This document shows, one piece after another, positions 1 to 7,653 of a stretch of DNA of 64,000 nucleotides; positions within the stretch are counted from its first letter, which is position 1; each line of letters begins with the position of its first letter. Location of the stretch: the NCBI RefSeq assembly GCF_026341125.1, contig NZ_JAPEOR010000002.1, positions 3,155,001 to 3,219,000 on the forward strand, written 5' to 3'. Made by a program: the position numbers and the translations under genes. This stretch comes from Streptomyces sp. NBC_01142 (lineage in GTDB: Bacteria > Actinomycetota > Actinomycetes > Streptomycetales > Streptomycetaceae). The notes under the pieces were generated by a model. That model was not told where the DNA came from. It was given only the letters and a program-made list of their open reading frames with translations, and searched no databases.

Positions 1-26
1 CTGACCCCAAGAGAGGAATCCCGACC

Positions 27-269
27 ATGTCCAAGCAGAACGCAACCGTCCGGCCGCGCATCTCGCTGATGGCCTCCGGTGAACTCCGCGATGCCCTCAC
101 CGCGATTGAAGAAGGCAAGGGTCCGGCGGCCATCGCCGCCCTGATGGCAATAGATGCCGCTTCCTGGCAGGCGATCGAGCACCGCCTTGCAATCGTCGTA
201 GGCAGCGATCTCCGTGCACTCCTCCTGGGTGCCGCCGGCGGGATCCAGGAGGCTCAGGCCCTTGGCTGA
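27..269 (+). CDS. Small hypothetical protein of the integrative element
   Basis: This 80-residue protein is not recognised. The ATG follows a purine-rich AGAGGAA at a suitable distance. The product is Ala/Leu/Ile-rich with no Cys and no clear membrane segment, and looks like a small helical soluble protein. It lies at the head of a tightly packed run of element genes that leads into the Prim-Pol replication protein. In actinomycete integrative elements this position often holds small spread or regulatory genes, but nothing in the sequence assigns that role. It may be preceded by further element genes outside the window. Confidence 0.55.
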   Translation: MSKQNATVRPRISLMASGELRDALTAIEEGKGPAAIAALMAIDAASWQAIEHRLAIVVGSDLRALLLGAAGGIQEAQALG

Positions 270-357
270 CGGTTCCCCGTCCGGTCCCAACTCCCAAGGA
301 GGTGGGACCGAGCGGAGGACCGGAGAGCCCGGCCTGCACTCCACATGGAGGACGCCG

Positions 358-1020
358 ATGCCCAACCCCACCAGCGTGTGGTTCCACAGCCTCGCTGACA
401 GCGTGTTCGCTCTCGGGGCGGCAGCCCGCGAGTACCGGACCGCCAACCAAACGGCGCGGATTGCCGCTTGGAATGCCGATCCGTTCCGTCTGCTCTCCAT
501 CGATGGAACGCTGAACGTTCCTGGTGCGCACTTCATCCGCCCACACGACGACGCTCTGTCTCGACTCGAAGAGATCTACCGGCAGACGGAGAGCCGAGCC
601 AGGGAGCTGTACGAGGACACGGCATTGGCCTACGCCTACGGCACGGCCGGAGCCCTGCAGGCCGTACTCAAGGGCGAAAGCCCCCAGTACGTCGAGCTGC
701 ATCGTCAGGACGGCCGCTACGTGATTCCCGACAGCCTGCTGCCCGACCTCCATGCGGCCCTCGGCGAGTGGTCCGGCAATCAGCGGCTCGCCGTTCTCCG
801 GGACGACGTCACCGCCCGCGAGTGTGCCGTCGCCGTCGCCAACGACCTTGCTTCATACGGCCGCCTGTCGGACGACGAGGCTGCCGAGATGGCAAACGCC
901 TCCGAATTCGCCACCGGACTGGCGGACTGCGCATACGCCTACGGCGAGAAGGCTGAAAGCGCCCTGCATTTCCTGCTGACTGCAGCCAGGGCGAATCCCA
1001 ACCCCAAGGAGAAGCAATGA
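358..1020 (+). CDS. Hypothetical protein of the integrative element
   Basis: This protein of about 220 residues is of unknown function. I chose the ATG at 358 because GGAGGA sits about 7 bases upstream; the reading frame is open further upstream, but that part overlaps the preceding gene and looks non-coding. The protein is mixed alpha-helical and Ala-rich, without a signal peptide or obvious membrane span. Its stop overlaps the next start (ATGA), so the two are probably translationally coupled. Its position before the replication genes suggests an accessory role in element maintenance, but this is inference only. Confidence 0.6.
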   Translation: MPNPTSVWFHSLADSVFALGAAAREYRTANQTARIAAWNADPFRLLSIDGTLNVPGAHFIRPHDDALSRLEEIYRQTESRARELYEDTALAYAYGTAGALQAVLKGESPQYVELHRQDGRYVIPDSLLPDLHAALGEWSGNQRLAVLRDDVTARECAVAVANDLASYGRLSDDEAAEMANASEFATGLADCAYAYGEKAESALHFLLTAARANPNPKEKQ

Positions 1021-1406
1021 CGTTCGAAACGAGTGGTCCCGAGGCCGCCCTCAACACGTCGGACCCCGACGTCACCTACGCGGATGCCCCCAGCATCATC
1101 TCCGAAATCGGCTGGGTCACTCAGCAAGCCGCCAGCCGCCGCCTCGGCTCGAAGCTCGGCCGCGAGTTCTGGCTCCGAAAGGCTGCGCTTCTGGACCGCA
1201 TCGCCCTGCAGGAGGCCGCCACGTACGCGCCGGAGGTCGCCGCTACCGCCATTCAGACCGCTGAGGGGGCTGCCCTCGGGCTGATCGATTTCGACTCGGC
1301 GCACACCGGGCTCAGCCCCAGGGGCGCGGACCTGGCCACTGACGGGGACCGCCGCGACTACGTCCGCGAGCAGTACAGCGAATGGAGTCGCTCGCAGCTC
1401 TTCTGA
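1017..1406 (+). CDS. Hypothetical protein of the integrative element
   Basis: This 129-residue protein has an ATG that overlaps the previous stop by four bases. It is helical, with a central basic and aromatic stretch (FWLRKAALLDR) and an acidic C-terminal half. No family is recognised and there is no signal peptide or membrane span. The arrangement with the preceding gene and the Prim-Pol gene 90 bases downstream suggests one transcript. A function in replication or copy control would be a guess. Confidence 0.6.
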   Translation: MTFETSGPEAALNTSDPDVTYADAPSIISEIGWVTQQAASRRLGSKLGREFWLRKAALLDRIALQEAATYAPEVAATAIQTAEGAALGLIDFDSAHTGLSPRGADLATDGDRRDYVREQYSEWSRSQLF

Positions 1407-1495
1407 TCTCGCCCGGGGCAGTGGTCGACGGGTCAACGCAGCCCACTGCCCCGGTTCCTCCCATCCCATCCACGGAATCAGGAGGTGCCATCAGG

Positions 1496-2389
1496 ATGCA
1501 CCACAACACTCCTTGCCCGCTGCCCCGCGCCGCTCTCGAAGCGACTGAGCGCGGCTGGCACGTCTTCCCCCTCATCCCGGACAGCAAGCGCCCGGCCATC
1601 CGATCTTGGGAACCGCGCGCAACGACCGACGCCGACCGTGTCACGCGCTGCTGGACGGCTGGTGACTACAACCTCGGCATCGCGGCTGGTCCCTCCGGCC
1701 TGGTGGTCGTCGACCTGGACGTGCCCAAGCACGACCAGGACGTGCCGCCCGCCGAGACTCCCTCGTACGTGGCCGATGGTTCGGACATGTTCGCCGTACT
1801 CGCCGAGCGGCACGGCCAGACGCTCCCCATCCAGACGTACAGCGTCCGCACGGCCAGCGGGGGCACTCACCTCTACTTCGCGGCCCCCGCCGACGTGGAG
1901 CTGCGCAACACTGCGGGCACGCTCGGATGGAAGATCGACACCCGCGCAAGCGGCGGCTACGTCGTAGGCGCGCACAGCTCGGTCGACGGCAAGCCCTACT
2001 CCGTGGTGCACGACGTGCCACCGGTTCCGCTGCCGAACTGGCTGACCAAGCTCCTCGTCCCGGCGCCGCTGCCGCCGCGGGGTCCAGTTGCCGTTGCCCT
2101 GATCGCCAAGGACCGCCACAGCGCGTACCTGCGCGCGGCGGTCGACGGAGAGCTGCAGCGCGTCACCCGGGCTCACAGGGGCAACCGCAACAACTCGCTC
2201 TATGAGGCGTCCGTCGCCCTCGGACAGCTGGTCGCCGGCGGAGAGCTCGCGGCGAGTGAGGTGAGCGATTGGCTGACTGAGGCTGCCGTCCGGATCGGCC
2301 TCACCGAGCCGGACGCCCGACGCACCATCGCCTCTGGCCAGCGCGCCGGAGCGAAGAAGCCGCGGACCGTCGTACGGAGGGCAGCATGA
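1496..2389 (+). CDS. Bifunctional DNA primase/polymerase (Prim-Pol) of an integrative element
   Basis: This protein of about 297 residues belongs to the archaeo-eukaryotic primase (Prim-Pol) superfamily. The N-terminal domain opens with a helix ending in GWHVFPLIPDSKRP, followed by GPSGLVVVDLD, which holds the metal-binding Asp pair near residues 73 and 75, and later SGGTHLYF, which fits the His-containing motif. ATG 1496 is preceded by AGGAGGT; the upstream in-frame start at 1382 would overlap the previous gene. The C-terminal third (LYEASVALGQLVAGGEL...) resembles the helical region of primase-helicase proteins. Prim-Pol plus an ATPase is a known replication module of AICEs, replacing a rolling-circle Rep. 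The stop overlaps the ATPase start. Confidence 0.85.
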   Translation: MHHNTPCPLPRAALEATERGWHVFPLIPDSKRPAIRSWEPRATTDADRVTRCWTAGDYNLGIAAGPSGLVVVDLDVPKHDQDVPPAETPSYVADGSDMFAVLAERHGQTLPIQTYSVRTASGGTHLYFAAPADVELRNTAGTLGWKIDTRASGGYVVGAHSSVDGKPYSVVHDVPPVPLPNWLTKLLVPAPLPPRGPVAVALIAKDRHSAYLRAAVDGELQRVTRAHRGNRNNSLYEASVALGQLVAGGELAASEVSDWLTEAAVRIGLTEPDARRTIASGQRAGAKKPRTVVRRAA

Positions 2390-3408
2390 CCGAGGACCCG
2401 CACAACCCGCCCTATCTGTACTCCGCACAGGCTGCGCCGGAACCTCGCCCCCTGCAGCCCGCACAGCAGCGCATCCGCACGGCTTGGACCGCCGATGAGC
2501 TCATGGCAACGGAGTTCCCGGCGCCGAAGTGGGCCGTTCCGGGGATCATCTCCGAGGGCGTGAACCTCCTTGCCGGTCCGCCGAAGGTCGGCAAGTCCTG
2601 GCTCTCTCTCGGCCTAGCCCTCTCGGTCGCGGCCGGAGGCACGGCCATGGACAGCGTTCCGGTGGATGGGGGACCGGTGCTCTACCTCGCGCTGGAAGAC
2701 ACCCCGCGCCGTCTGCAGACCCGCATGGGCAAGATCCTCGGCAACGAGCGTGCGCCGTCCGGCTTGACGCTGGCCACCTCGTGCCCGCCGCTCCCGCAGG
2801 GCGGGAGCGAGGCCATCGCCCAGTGGGTCGAGCGGAATCCCGAGGCGCGCATGGTCGTCATCGACGTGTTCGCGAAGATGCGCGGGAACTCCGCTCCGGG
2901 TGCCTCCGCGTATGACGCGGACTACGCGGCCGTGGGCCACGCGAAGCGCATCGCGGATCACTACGGCATCGCCGTTGTCCTCGTGCACCACGTGCGCAAG
3001 GCCGCGTCGGACGACTTCCTCGCGGAGGTCTCCGGTACCAACGGCCTCGCCGGTGCCGCGGACGCCACCCTCGTGCTGAAGCGAGCTCGGGGCCAGGCCG
3101 ATGGTGTCCTGCACGTCACCGGCCGCGACGTGGACGAGGCCGAGTACGCGCTCCGCTTCTACGCAGAGGCCGGCGCCTGGCAGCTCCTCGAGGGCCCCGC
3201 AGCCGATCACACCATCGGCGACACCCGGGCAACGATCCTGCGCTACGTCCGCGAGCACCCCGGAGCCAAGCCGAAGCAGATCGCCGAGGGCACCCGGCTG
3301 CAGCCCGACCTCGTACGGCAGAGCTGCTCCCGCATGGCCAATGACGTCCAGCTCATCAGGAAGGCCGGGGGCTACGTCGTCCCGGGTGAGAACGGGGGAC
3401 AGGGATGA
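2386..3408 (+). CDS. RecA-like AAA ATPase (RepA-type) of the element replication module
   Basis: This 340-residue ATPase overlaps the Prim-Pol stop by ATGA. Walker A is GPPKVGKS at residues 64-71 and Walker B is MVVIDVF near residue 160. A later VLVHHVRK fits the sensor region of RecA/RepA-type hexameric helicases. The C-terminal 60 residues (ILRYVREHPGAKPKQIAEG...) look like a winged helix. It probably acts as the replicative helicase or loader that partners the Prim-Pol protein during excision and replication of the element. The start of the next gene overlaps its stop. Confidence 0.8.
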   Translation: MTEDPHNPPYLYSAQAAPEPRPLQPAQQRIRTAWTADELMATEFPAPKWAVPGIISEGVNLLAGPPKVGKSWLSLGLALSVAAGGTAMDSVPVDGGPVLYLALEDTPRRLQTRMGKILGNERAPSGLTLATSCPPLPQGGSEAIAQWVERNPEARMVVIDVFAKMRGNSAPGASAYDADYAAVGHAKRIADHYGIAVVLVHHVRKAASDDFLAEVSGTNGLAGAADATLVLKRARGQADGVLHVTGRDVDEAEYALRFYAEAGAWQLLEGPAADHTIGDTRATILRYVREHPGAKPKQIAEGTRLQPDLVRQSCSRMANDVQLIRKAGGYVVPGENGGQG

Positions 3409-3749
3409 CCGGTCACAGCCGTCACAGTGTCACCGCGGTCACTCTGCCCCACCTCTTCCGACCGGCGGAGATCGCCGAGGCCCTCGGCTGTTCCGAGTGG
3501 TGGGTGAAGGAGCAGGCACGGCAGCGTCGTATTCCGTTCACGCGGGCCGGAGGTGCGTACCGCTTCACGGCGGAACATTGCGCCGAGATCATCGCCCTCT
3601 TCGAAGAGCGTCCGGACCGGAGCGCGGGCGTTCCCCAGACCGCTCCCGCACGGCGTACTCGCAAGCAGCGGACAGCCGAGCCGACCACGCGCCTGGTTGC
3701 CCGTCCGCCGCGCCGGGTCCTCCGGGCACAGCAGCTCGCCGCCGCGTAG
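3405..3749 (+). CDS. xis: Excisionase-like helix-turn-helix protein
   Basis: This 114-residue protein overlaps the ATPase gene and lies 18 bases before the integrase. The centre, LFRPAEIAEALGCSEWWVKE followed by IPFTRAGGAYRFT, has the MerR-like winged-helix pattern of excisionases and helix-turn-helix DNA-binding proteins. The C-terminal 40 residues are basic and probably disordered. In AICEs an excisionase gene normally sits directly upstream of int and steers recombination toward excision. The symbol is inferred from this context plus the domain. A purely regulatory function cannot be excluded. Confidence 0.7.
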   Translation: MTGHSRHSVTAVTLPHLFRPAEIAEALGCSEWWVKEQARQRRIPFTRAGGAYRFTAEHCAEIIALFEERPDRSAGVPQTAPARRTRKQRTAEPTTRLVARPPRRVLRAQQLAAA

Positions 3750-3767
3750 TAGAGAGGAGGACGCCCT

Positions 3768-5264
3768 ATGGGATACGGAGAGAAGCGCGGCGACTACTTC
3801 CGTGGCCGGTTCAAGATCGAGAAGGGTAAGTACGGCACGGTCTGCGACGAGCAAGGTCGAACGATCAAGTTCAAGACCGCTCGCGAGGCCAAGCGGGCAG
3901 CCAACGACGAAGAGACCAGGATCAGGGACAAGGGTTGGAGGGACCCGTCCCTCGGCCTGGAGACGTTTGAGGAGTACGTGAACCGATGGTTCGAGGACAT
4001 CGACCTTGCGCCGACGACCATGGACAACTACCGGCGTGACATCGAGGGGCACTTGCTCCCCGAGTTCGGTGACCGTCCTCTCAAGGCCATCACTGCGCGA
4101 GACGTCTCCGTCTGGGAGAAGAAGATCAAGGCGGTGTACGCGCCGGAAAGTGTCAGGACGTACCGCTCGCGCCTCCACCTAGTCTTCGCGGACGCGGTGG
4201 AGGAAGGACTGGTCGCCGCCAACCCGGCTACCCAACGGCGAGGGAGGGGAAAGCGAGCTGGCCGTACCCGCCATCGTGGCCCGGAGAAAGTGACGACCTC
4301 GCCCCTGGGAATCTTGCTCATCGCCGAGCGGATGGCAGTTTTGTCCGGACGGGACGACGAGTTTGTGGCCAACGTAGCCATCGGATACACGGGGAAACGC
4401 TGGGGCGAACTCGTAGGGCTGGAGACGAAGTTCGTAAGAGAGGAGGCCATTCGTGTCGAGTGGCAGCTTGTCGAACTCGACTCCGGCGAACTCGTGCGGT
4501 GCCCGCCGAAGGACGACAGCTACCGGACGCTAGACGCTAACCGGTGGCTCATTGCTCTCCTCCGCGATCAGATCGCTCGCAAGAATCCGGTTCCGTGCCC
4601 GTGCCACGGTCGTACATACGTCTTCGATAGTTACGGCACCGTCCGGCGGTGGGGACGAGGAGGTGGCCCCACCCTCAAAGACGTAGCCAAGGTGGCAAGC
4701 GTCAGCACGGGCACAGTGTCGAACGTGCTCAACCACCCGGAACTCGTCGCCGCGGAGACCCAGCTCCGCGTGACCGAAGCCATCGCCGAACTCGAATACA
4801 CGAGGGGCAGGACCGCAGAGGAGACGGCCGCGCACTGGCGCCGCTCGGGGTTCGGCAGCCGCATCTTCTATCCGGCCGCCCATGGCACGTACCGACCAGA
4901 GAAGGGGAAGGAGGACAAGCCCGTCGTACCCGTGCCGATCCAGGCCGAGCGGTGGATGCCGGGCACCCTCTGTTGGACGCCGATCGCTGCCGGGCTCACG
5001 CCCCATGGAGAGCGGCACTCGCACAAGATGCACATGGAGGAGATGGGCACCCCCAAGGTCCTCATGGACGAGCGGATGGGGCACATCGACGGCTCGGTCT
5101 CGGCGCGGTACTCGCACGTCTCGGGCGAGATGCGGCTCCGGCTCCTGGAGGGCCTGGACCGTAACTGGTACGCGGCGCTGGATGCTCGCTTGGCGATGAG
5201 CCCGCGGTCGTCGGTTGCGGTGCTTGATGCTCTCCTCAGCGCTCGGGCAGCTCAACGTTCCTAG
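3768..5264 (+). CDS. int: Tyrosine integrase with an inserted LacI-type helix-turn-helix
   Basis: This 498-residue site-specific recombinase has an N-terminal arm-binding region, a SAM-like core-binding domain around residues 64-155 and a C-terminal catalytic domain. The catalytic residues are all visible: Arg211 (GKRWGEL), Lys248 (PPKDDSYRT), His413-x-x-Arg416 (HGERH), His439 (MGH) and Tyr448 (RYSHV). Residues about 301-350 (TLKDVAKVASVSTGTVSNVL...) match the LacI-family helix-turn-helix and sit between the Lys and HxxR motifs, where the family has no such domain. GAGAGGAGG lies ahead of the ATG. It likely integrates the element at the tRNA-Ile 3' end found 1 kb downstream. A rho-independent terminator follows. 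Confidence 0.92.
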   Translation: MGYGEKRGDYFRGRFKIEKGKYGTVCDEQGRTIKFKTAREAKRAANDEETRIRDKGWRDPSLGLETFEEYVNRWFEDIDLAPTTMDNYRRDIEGHLLPEFGDRPLKAITARDVSVWEKKIKAVYAPESVRTYRSRLHLVFADAVEEGLVAANPATQRRGRGKRAGRTRHRGPEKVTTSPLGILLIAERMAVLSGRDDEFVANVAIGYTGKRWGELVGLETKFVREEAIRVEWQLVELDSGELVRCPPKDDSYRTLDANRWLIALLRDQIARKNPVPCPCHGRTYVFDSYGTVRRWGRGGGPTLKDVAKVASVSTGTVSNVLNHPELVAAETQLRVTEAIAELEYTRGRTAEETAAHWRRSGFGSRIFYPAAHGTYRPEKGKEDKPVVPVPIQAERWMPGTLCWTPIAAGLTPHGERHSHKMHMEEMGTPKVLMDERMGHIDGSVSARYSHVSGEMRLRLLEGLDRNWYAALDARLAMSPRSSVAVLDALLSARAAQRS

Positions 5265-5277
5265 CCGTGTCACATTG

Positions 5278-5312
5278 CAGAAAGGGCGTCTCCCCGGAGG
5301 CGCCCTTTCTGC
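5278..5312 (+). terminator. Rho-independent terminator after the integrase gene
   Basis: An inverted repeat with arms AGAAAGGGCG and CGCCCTTTCT, with one G:T pair nearby, begins 13 bases after the integrase stop and ends in a short T-containing stretch. It closes the replication-recombination operon. Confidence 0.75.
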
Positions 5313-5892
5313 TGCCCTGGCGACGTCGCCCGCAGTTCCGCAGCAACGATCAGTAGGTGCCCAGGCGCCCCCATCCTGTGGGGGACAAGCAGGGGCCCTC
5401 GGCCGCACGATCCCGCAGGCGACGTGGAAAGCACGAGCAAGTAGGGGGACGGCCAGCCACGGACAGACAACGGTCAGTGTCCGAAGTGAGTGGTCCCGAC
5501 GGCTTCGGTAAATCTGCACATCGAATGCGCAGCGCGGTACCAGTGCGCGACGGATCCGCAGAGAGCCCGCCGGGCGGTGCTCTGTTTGTGTGGAGTGCCC
5601 GTTTGGAACCACAGGGGCAGCAACAGTCACCTCCCAGCCCTGCACAGCATGTGGAGAAGCCGTCCTACATTCGTGTGCGCGTCTGCACGGGTGGGTCACC
5701 CATGCGTTGAACGGCCCTGGTGGTAGCGCCAGTTCATTGGATATCCGGCATGCTCCGTGCTTTGATCCTCCGCACCACAGGGTTGTGCGAAGGCATCCGG
5801 AAACCGGGTGCCGCCACACCTGCGGTCGAGGCCCGCCGTCCCCAGCGGGGCCGCCCCCTCGTGGATCATCCATACGAAAGGGAAGTTTCATC
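5313..5892. other. Non-coding stretch between integrase and peptide gene
   Basis: I find no convincing gene here on either strand; the open frames lack ribosome sites and have poor codon pattern. The last 150 bases are less GC-rich and contain a short inverted repeat (CGCAC...GTGCG around 5779-5803), so they probably hold the promoter and leader of the small peptide gene that starts at 5893. Confidence 0.4.
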
Positions 5893-6102
5893 ATGAACTC
5901 CGCTCCCCAGGTTCAGACCGCTGAGATCTCCGACGCTGAGCTCGACAACATCTCCGGCGGCGTGGCCCCGCACGCCAGCATCGTTGTCGGTCCCCACGCG
6001 GTCAGCGACGCGTCCGTGCTGTCCCAGGCCGACGCCGTCAAGAGCGAGGTCCTGGGCACGGTCGGCCAGTTCCACCACGCCGGCCTCAGCGTCTCCCTCT
6101 GA
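5893..6102 (+). CDS. Cysteine-free double-glycine-leader peptide precursor
   Basis: This 69-residue peptide has a clear ribosome site (AAAGGGA, 5877-5883, about 9 bases upstream). The N-terminal 23 residues contain EISDAELDNISGG, the classic double-glycine leader of bacteriocin and lanthipeptide precursors (Glu/Leu spacing, GG at 22-23). The predicted core, residues 24-69, is rich in Val, Ser, Ala and His, with no Cys or Trp, so a thioether lanthipeptide or disulfide-linked product is not possible. No modification enzyme, peptidase-transporter or immunity gene is visible in the window. It lies as apparent cargo between int and the att site. It could be an unmodified secreted peptide, an unusual RiPP or a remnant. 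Gene confidence is good; function is unknown. Confidence 0.7.
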   Translation: MNSAPQVQTAEISDAELDNISGGVAPHASIVVGPHAVSDASVLSQADAVKSEVLGTVGQFHHAGLSVSL

Positions 6103-6123
6103 GACGGCCTCAATGACGTACCC

Positions 6124-6237
6124 GCGCAGGTGAGCTTGTGGTCCCTGCTTGGAGCAGAGTTCTCCCGAAAATCTCCCAGGTGATCTCCATCTAATGGGAG
6201 AAAGTGGCTCTCACCTGCGCAAACTCCTGTCAGGAGT
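6124..6237. repeat. Inverted repeats beside the att core (possible integrase/Xis arm sites)
   Basis: GCGCAGGTGAG at 6124-6134 is repeated in exact inverted form at 6210-6220. ACTCCTG-T-CAGGAGT forms a second palindrome at 6223-6237, and TCTCC motifs recur at 6161-6187. They lie within 130 bases of the tRNA-derived att core, the usual place for recombinase arm-type binding sites. The role is inferred. Confidence 0.4.
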
Positions 6238-6253
6238 GGTCCACGACCATTGC

Positions 6254-6294
6254 TGATAAGGATGAGGCCACAGGTTCAAATCCTGTTAGCCCCA
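6254..6294 (+). repeat. tRNA-Ile 3'-end fragment, att site copy 1
   Basis: A 41-bp segment equals the 3' part of a tRNA-Ile(GAU) gene, from the anticodon loop (CTGATAA at 6253-6259) through the T arm (GGTTCAAATCC) to the acceptor 3' strand, followed by CCA. The 5' half is absent, so this is not a working tRNA gene. An almost identical copy lies at 9005-9045 (39 of 41 bases). It marks the boundary between the intact-looking element on the left and the eroded one on the right. Confidence 0.85.
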
Positions 6295-6300
6295 CCATTG

Positions 6301-6336
6301 CAAAGGCCCCCAGCCGATCAAGGCTGGGGGCCTTTG
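6301..6336 (+). terminator. Strong terminator downstream of the tRNA-Ile fragment
   Basis: A perfect 15-bp hairpin (CAAAGGCCCCCAGCC and its complement, loop GATCAA) ends in CCTTTG. It lies 7 bases after the tRNA fragment, as expected for the terminator of an acquired tRNA 3' end. It also faces the integrase pseudogene on the opposite strand. Confidence 0.75.
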
Positions 6337-6357
6337 GCATCTCCGGCCGAGATCAGC

Positions 6358-6720
6358 CTATGGCGGATCTTCCAGAAGGTCGGCGAGCAATGCCGCCGCT
6401 TCTCGCTGATGCGCATCCACAACGTGTGTGCTCGGTGGCTTCGCGCGGGCGCCGACCACGGCTTGCCTTCCCCCTCGCCCTTGCCCTCGCCCTTGCTCAC
6501 CTTCGGCATGTTCACCGGCTCGGCGACGTTCCGCGACAGCAGCTCTTCGCGCCGGGCCCGGTTGAGCGCATTGCGGAGCACCCGCGGAACCTCGAAGCGC
6601 GTGGCGGCCGGCACTCCCTCGCGATGCTCCAACGTCGTCATGAACGTACGGACCTGAGCAGGCGTGAGCCGGACCACCTGGATCGCCCTGACCGCGCTCC
6701 CTCGCGCCCGCCGGTAGGGC
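6358..6720 (-). pseudogene. Degenerate tyrosine integrase, catalytic core deleted
   Basis: On the minus strand, VRLTPAQVRTFMTTLE and VLRNALNRARREELLSRNVA, then PKVSKGEGKGEG...KPWS, match the core-binding domain of Streptomyces-type integrases. In another frame, the end (STHVVDAHQREAAALLADLL) matches the extreme C-terminus that follows the catalytic tyrosine. The whole catalytic segment with the Arg, His-x-x-Arg and Tyr motifs is missing, a frame change joins the two parts, and no proper N-terminus is visible. A low-complexity CCCTTGCC/CCCTCGCC stretch marks the junction. It is a dead recombinase lying right beside the att fragment, consistent with an older immobilised element. Confidence 0.75.
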
Positions 6721-6846
6721 TTTGTCAGGTGTTGGGTCAGGTCGTCGGTCCTTCCGGTTCCTTCGCCCGGCCATGAGGATGTCCGATCCGGTGCATGGCA
6801 TCAGAATTGACGTTATCTACTGTTTTCAGCCAGATCGGAGACAGTC

Positions 6847-7215
6847 ATGAAGGACCTGAAGTTTGAGCAGAAGCGCTCGCTGTCACGCCTTGAGGCGGCT
6901 GATCAGCTCACGGCGCTCGCGGCCGCGCTGAGACAAGGTGGGGATGCCGAACTGGAACTCGGCCCCGGGGTGCTGAGCCTGCGGATCCCCGACGACCTTC
7001 GCAGCGAGATAGAGGTCGAGGTCGGTAACGGGGAGATCGAGCTGGAGATCGAGTTCAAGTGGCCGACCGCACGGACCCGGACAGCGTCATCGCAGGCGGT
7101 GGCAGGCACTGAGGCCGCGAAGCGGCGGAAGAGCGCGCCCACCAAGCCCGGGCGGAGCAGCACCGGTACCAGCAGGAGCAAGAGCGTGAAGCGGGCCGCC
7201 ACAAAAACGCCCTGA
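6847..7215 (+). CDS. Amphi-Trp domain protein
   Basis: This 122-residue protein has, at residues 10-75, the pattern of the amphi-Trp domain: LSRLEAADQLTALAAALRQG, then alternating acidic beta strands (ELELGPGVLSLRIPD, IEVEVGNGEIELEIEFKW). The tail is Lys/Arg/Ser-rich and disordered, like a nucleic-acid-binding extension. The domain is common in Streptomyces and haloarchaea with no established biochemical role. It lies alone in the eroded element and appears intact, so it may be retained cargo. The ATG is preceded by GGAGACAG. Confidence 0.75.
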   Translation: MKDLKFEQKRSLSRLEAADQLTALAAALRQGGDAELELGPGVLSLRIPDDLRSEIEVEVGNGEIELEIEFKWPTARTRTASSQAVAGTEAAKRRKSAPTKPGRSSTGTSRSKSVKRAATKTP

Positions 7216-7653
7216 GCCGCGCCAGCGGGCCTGTTACAGGTTCCTCCACCTCGATCAAGGCGCTCCCGCCGTGCACGGCGTGCACGGCGCGCACGGCGCG
7301 CGGCCCGAGGACTCGGGCCGCGCGTCGGTCTGTGCCCTGATCCGGCCCGGCCGCCGGCCGCCGGGCCGCTTGCCGATGGCGAAGGTGATGGGGACGGGGA
7401 TGGGGATGGGACCCCGATGTGGCTGGGGCGGTCGGCTTCACGGCCCTACTTACGCAGCCACCATGGGGTGAGCCTCGAAGATCGGGGCCCACATCGGGCT
7501 ATCGCGGGCAGGTCCAGAGACTGCCCGATTCGCGGGAGACTCACGGGCCCTGATCTCCCGCCCTGTGGCAGATCCCGCCCAAAGCCGCTGCACCGGCCTT
7601 TCGCTTCATCGATGCCGGGCGCGGCTGGTGGCTCGAGACCTCGGGCGACGTCT
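7216..7653. other. Non-coding stretch with a GC-rich hairpin
   Basis: No supported gene is present. CACGGCGTGCACGGCGCG-type short repeats run from 7273 to 7300, and GATGGGGA repeats occur near 7386-7410. Downstream to 7653 I see only shadow frames. The stretch is consistent with decayed island sequence. Confidence 0.4.
7297..7324 (+). terminator. Hairpin terminator after the amphi-Trp gene
   Basis: CGCGCGGCCCGAG at 7297-7309 pairs perfectly with 7312-7324. No U-tract follows, as is common for hairpin terminators in high-GC actinobacteria. Confidence 0.45.

Noticed and set aside
2985..2994. CACGTG in the ATPase gene as a parS
   Set aside because: Flanking bases do not fit GTTTCACGTGAAAC beyond the hexamer; the same holds for CACGTG near 22990 and 46733.
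4668..4817. Separate LacI-family regulator gene
   Set aside because: The helix-turn-helix is in the same frame as integrase on both sides, with no start, stop or ligand domain.
5893..6102. Lanthipeptide assignment for the GG-leader peptide
   Set aside because: The core has no Cys, so thioether rings cannot form, and no Lan enzyme is in the window.
6254..6294. Functional tRNA-Ile gene
   Set aside because: Only the 3' part from the anticodon loop is present; no 5' acceptor strand or D arm.
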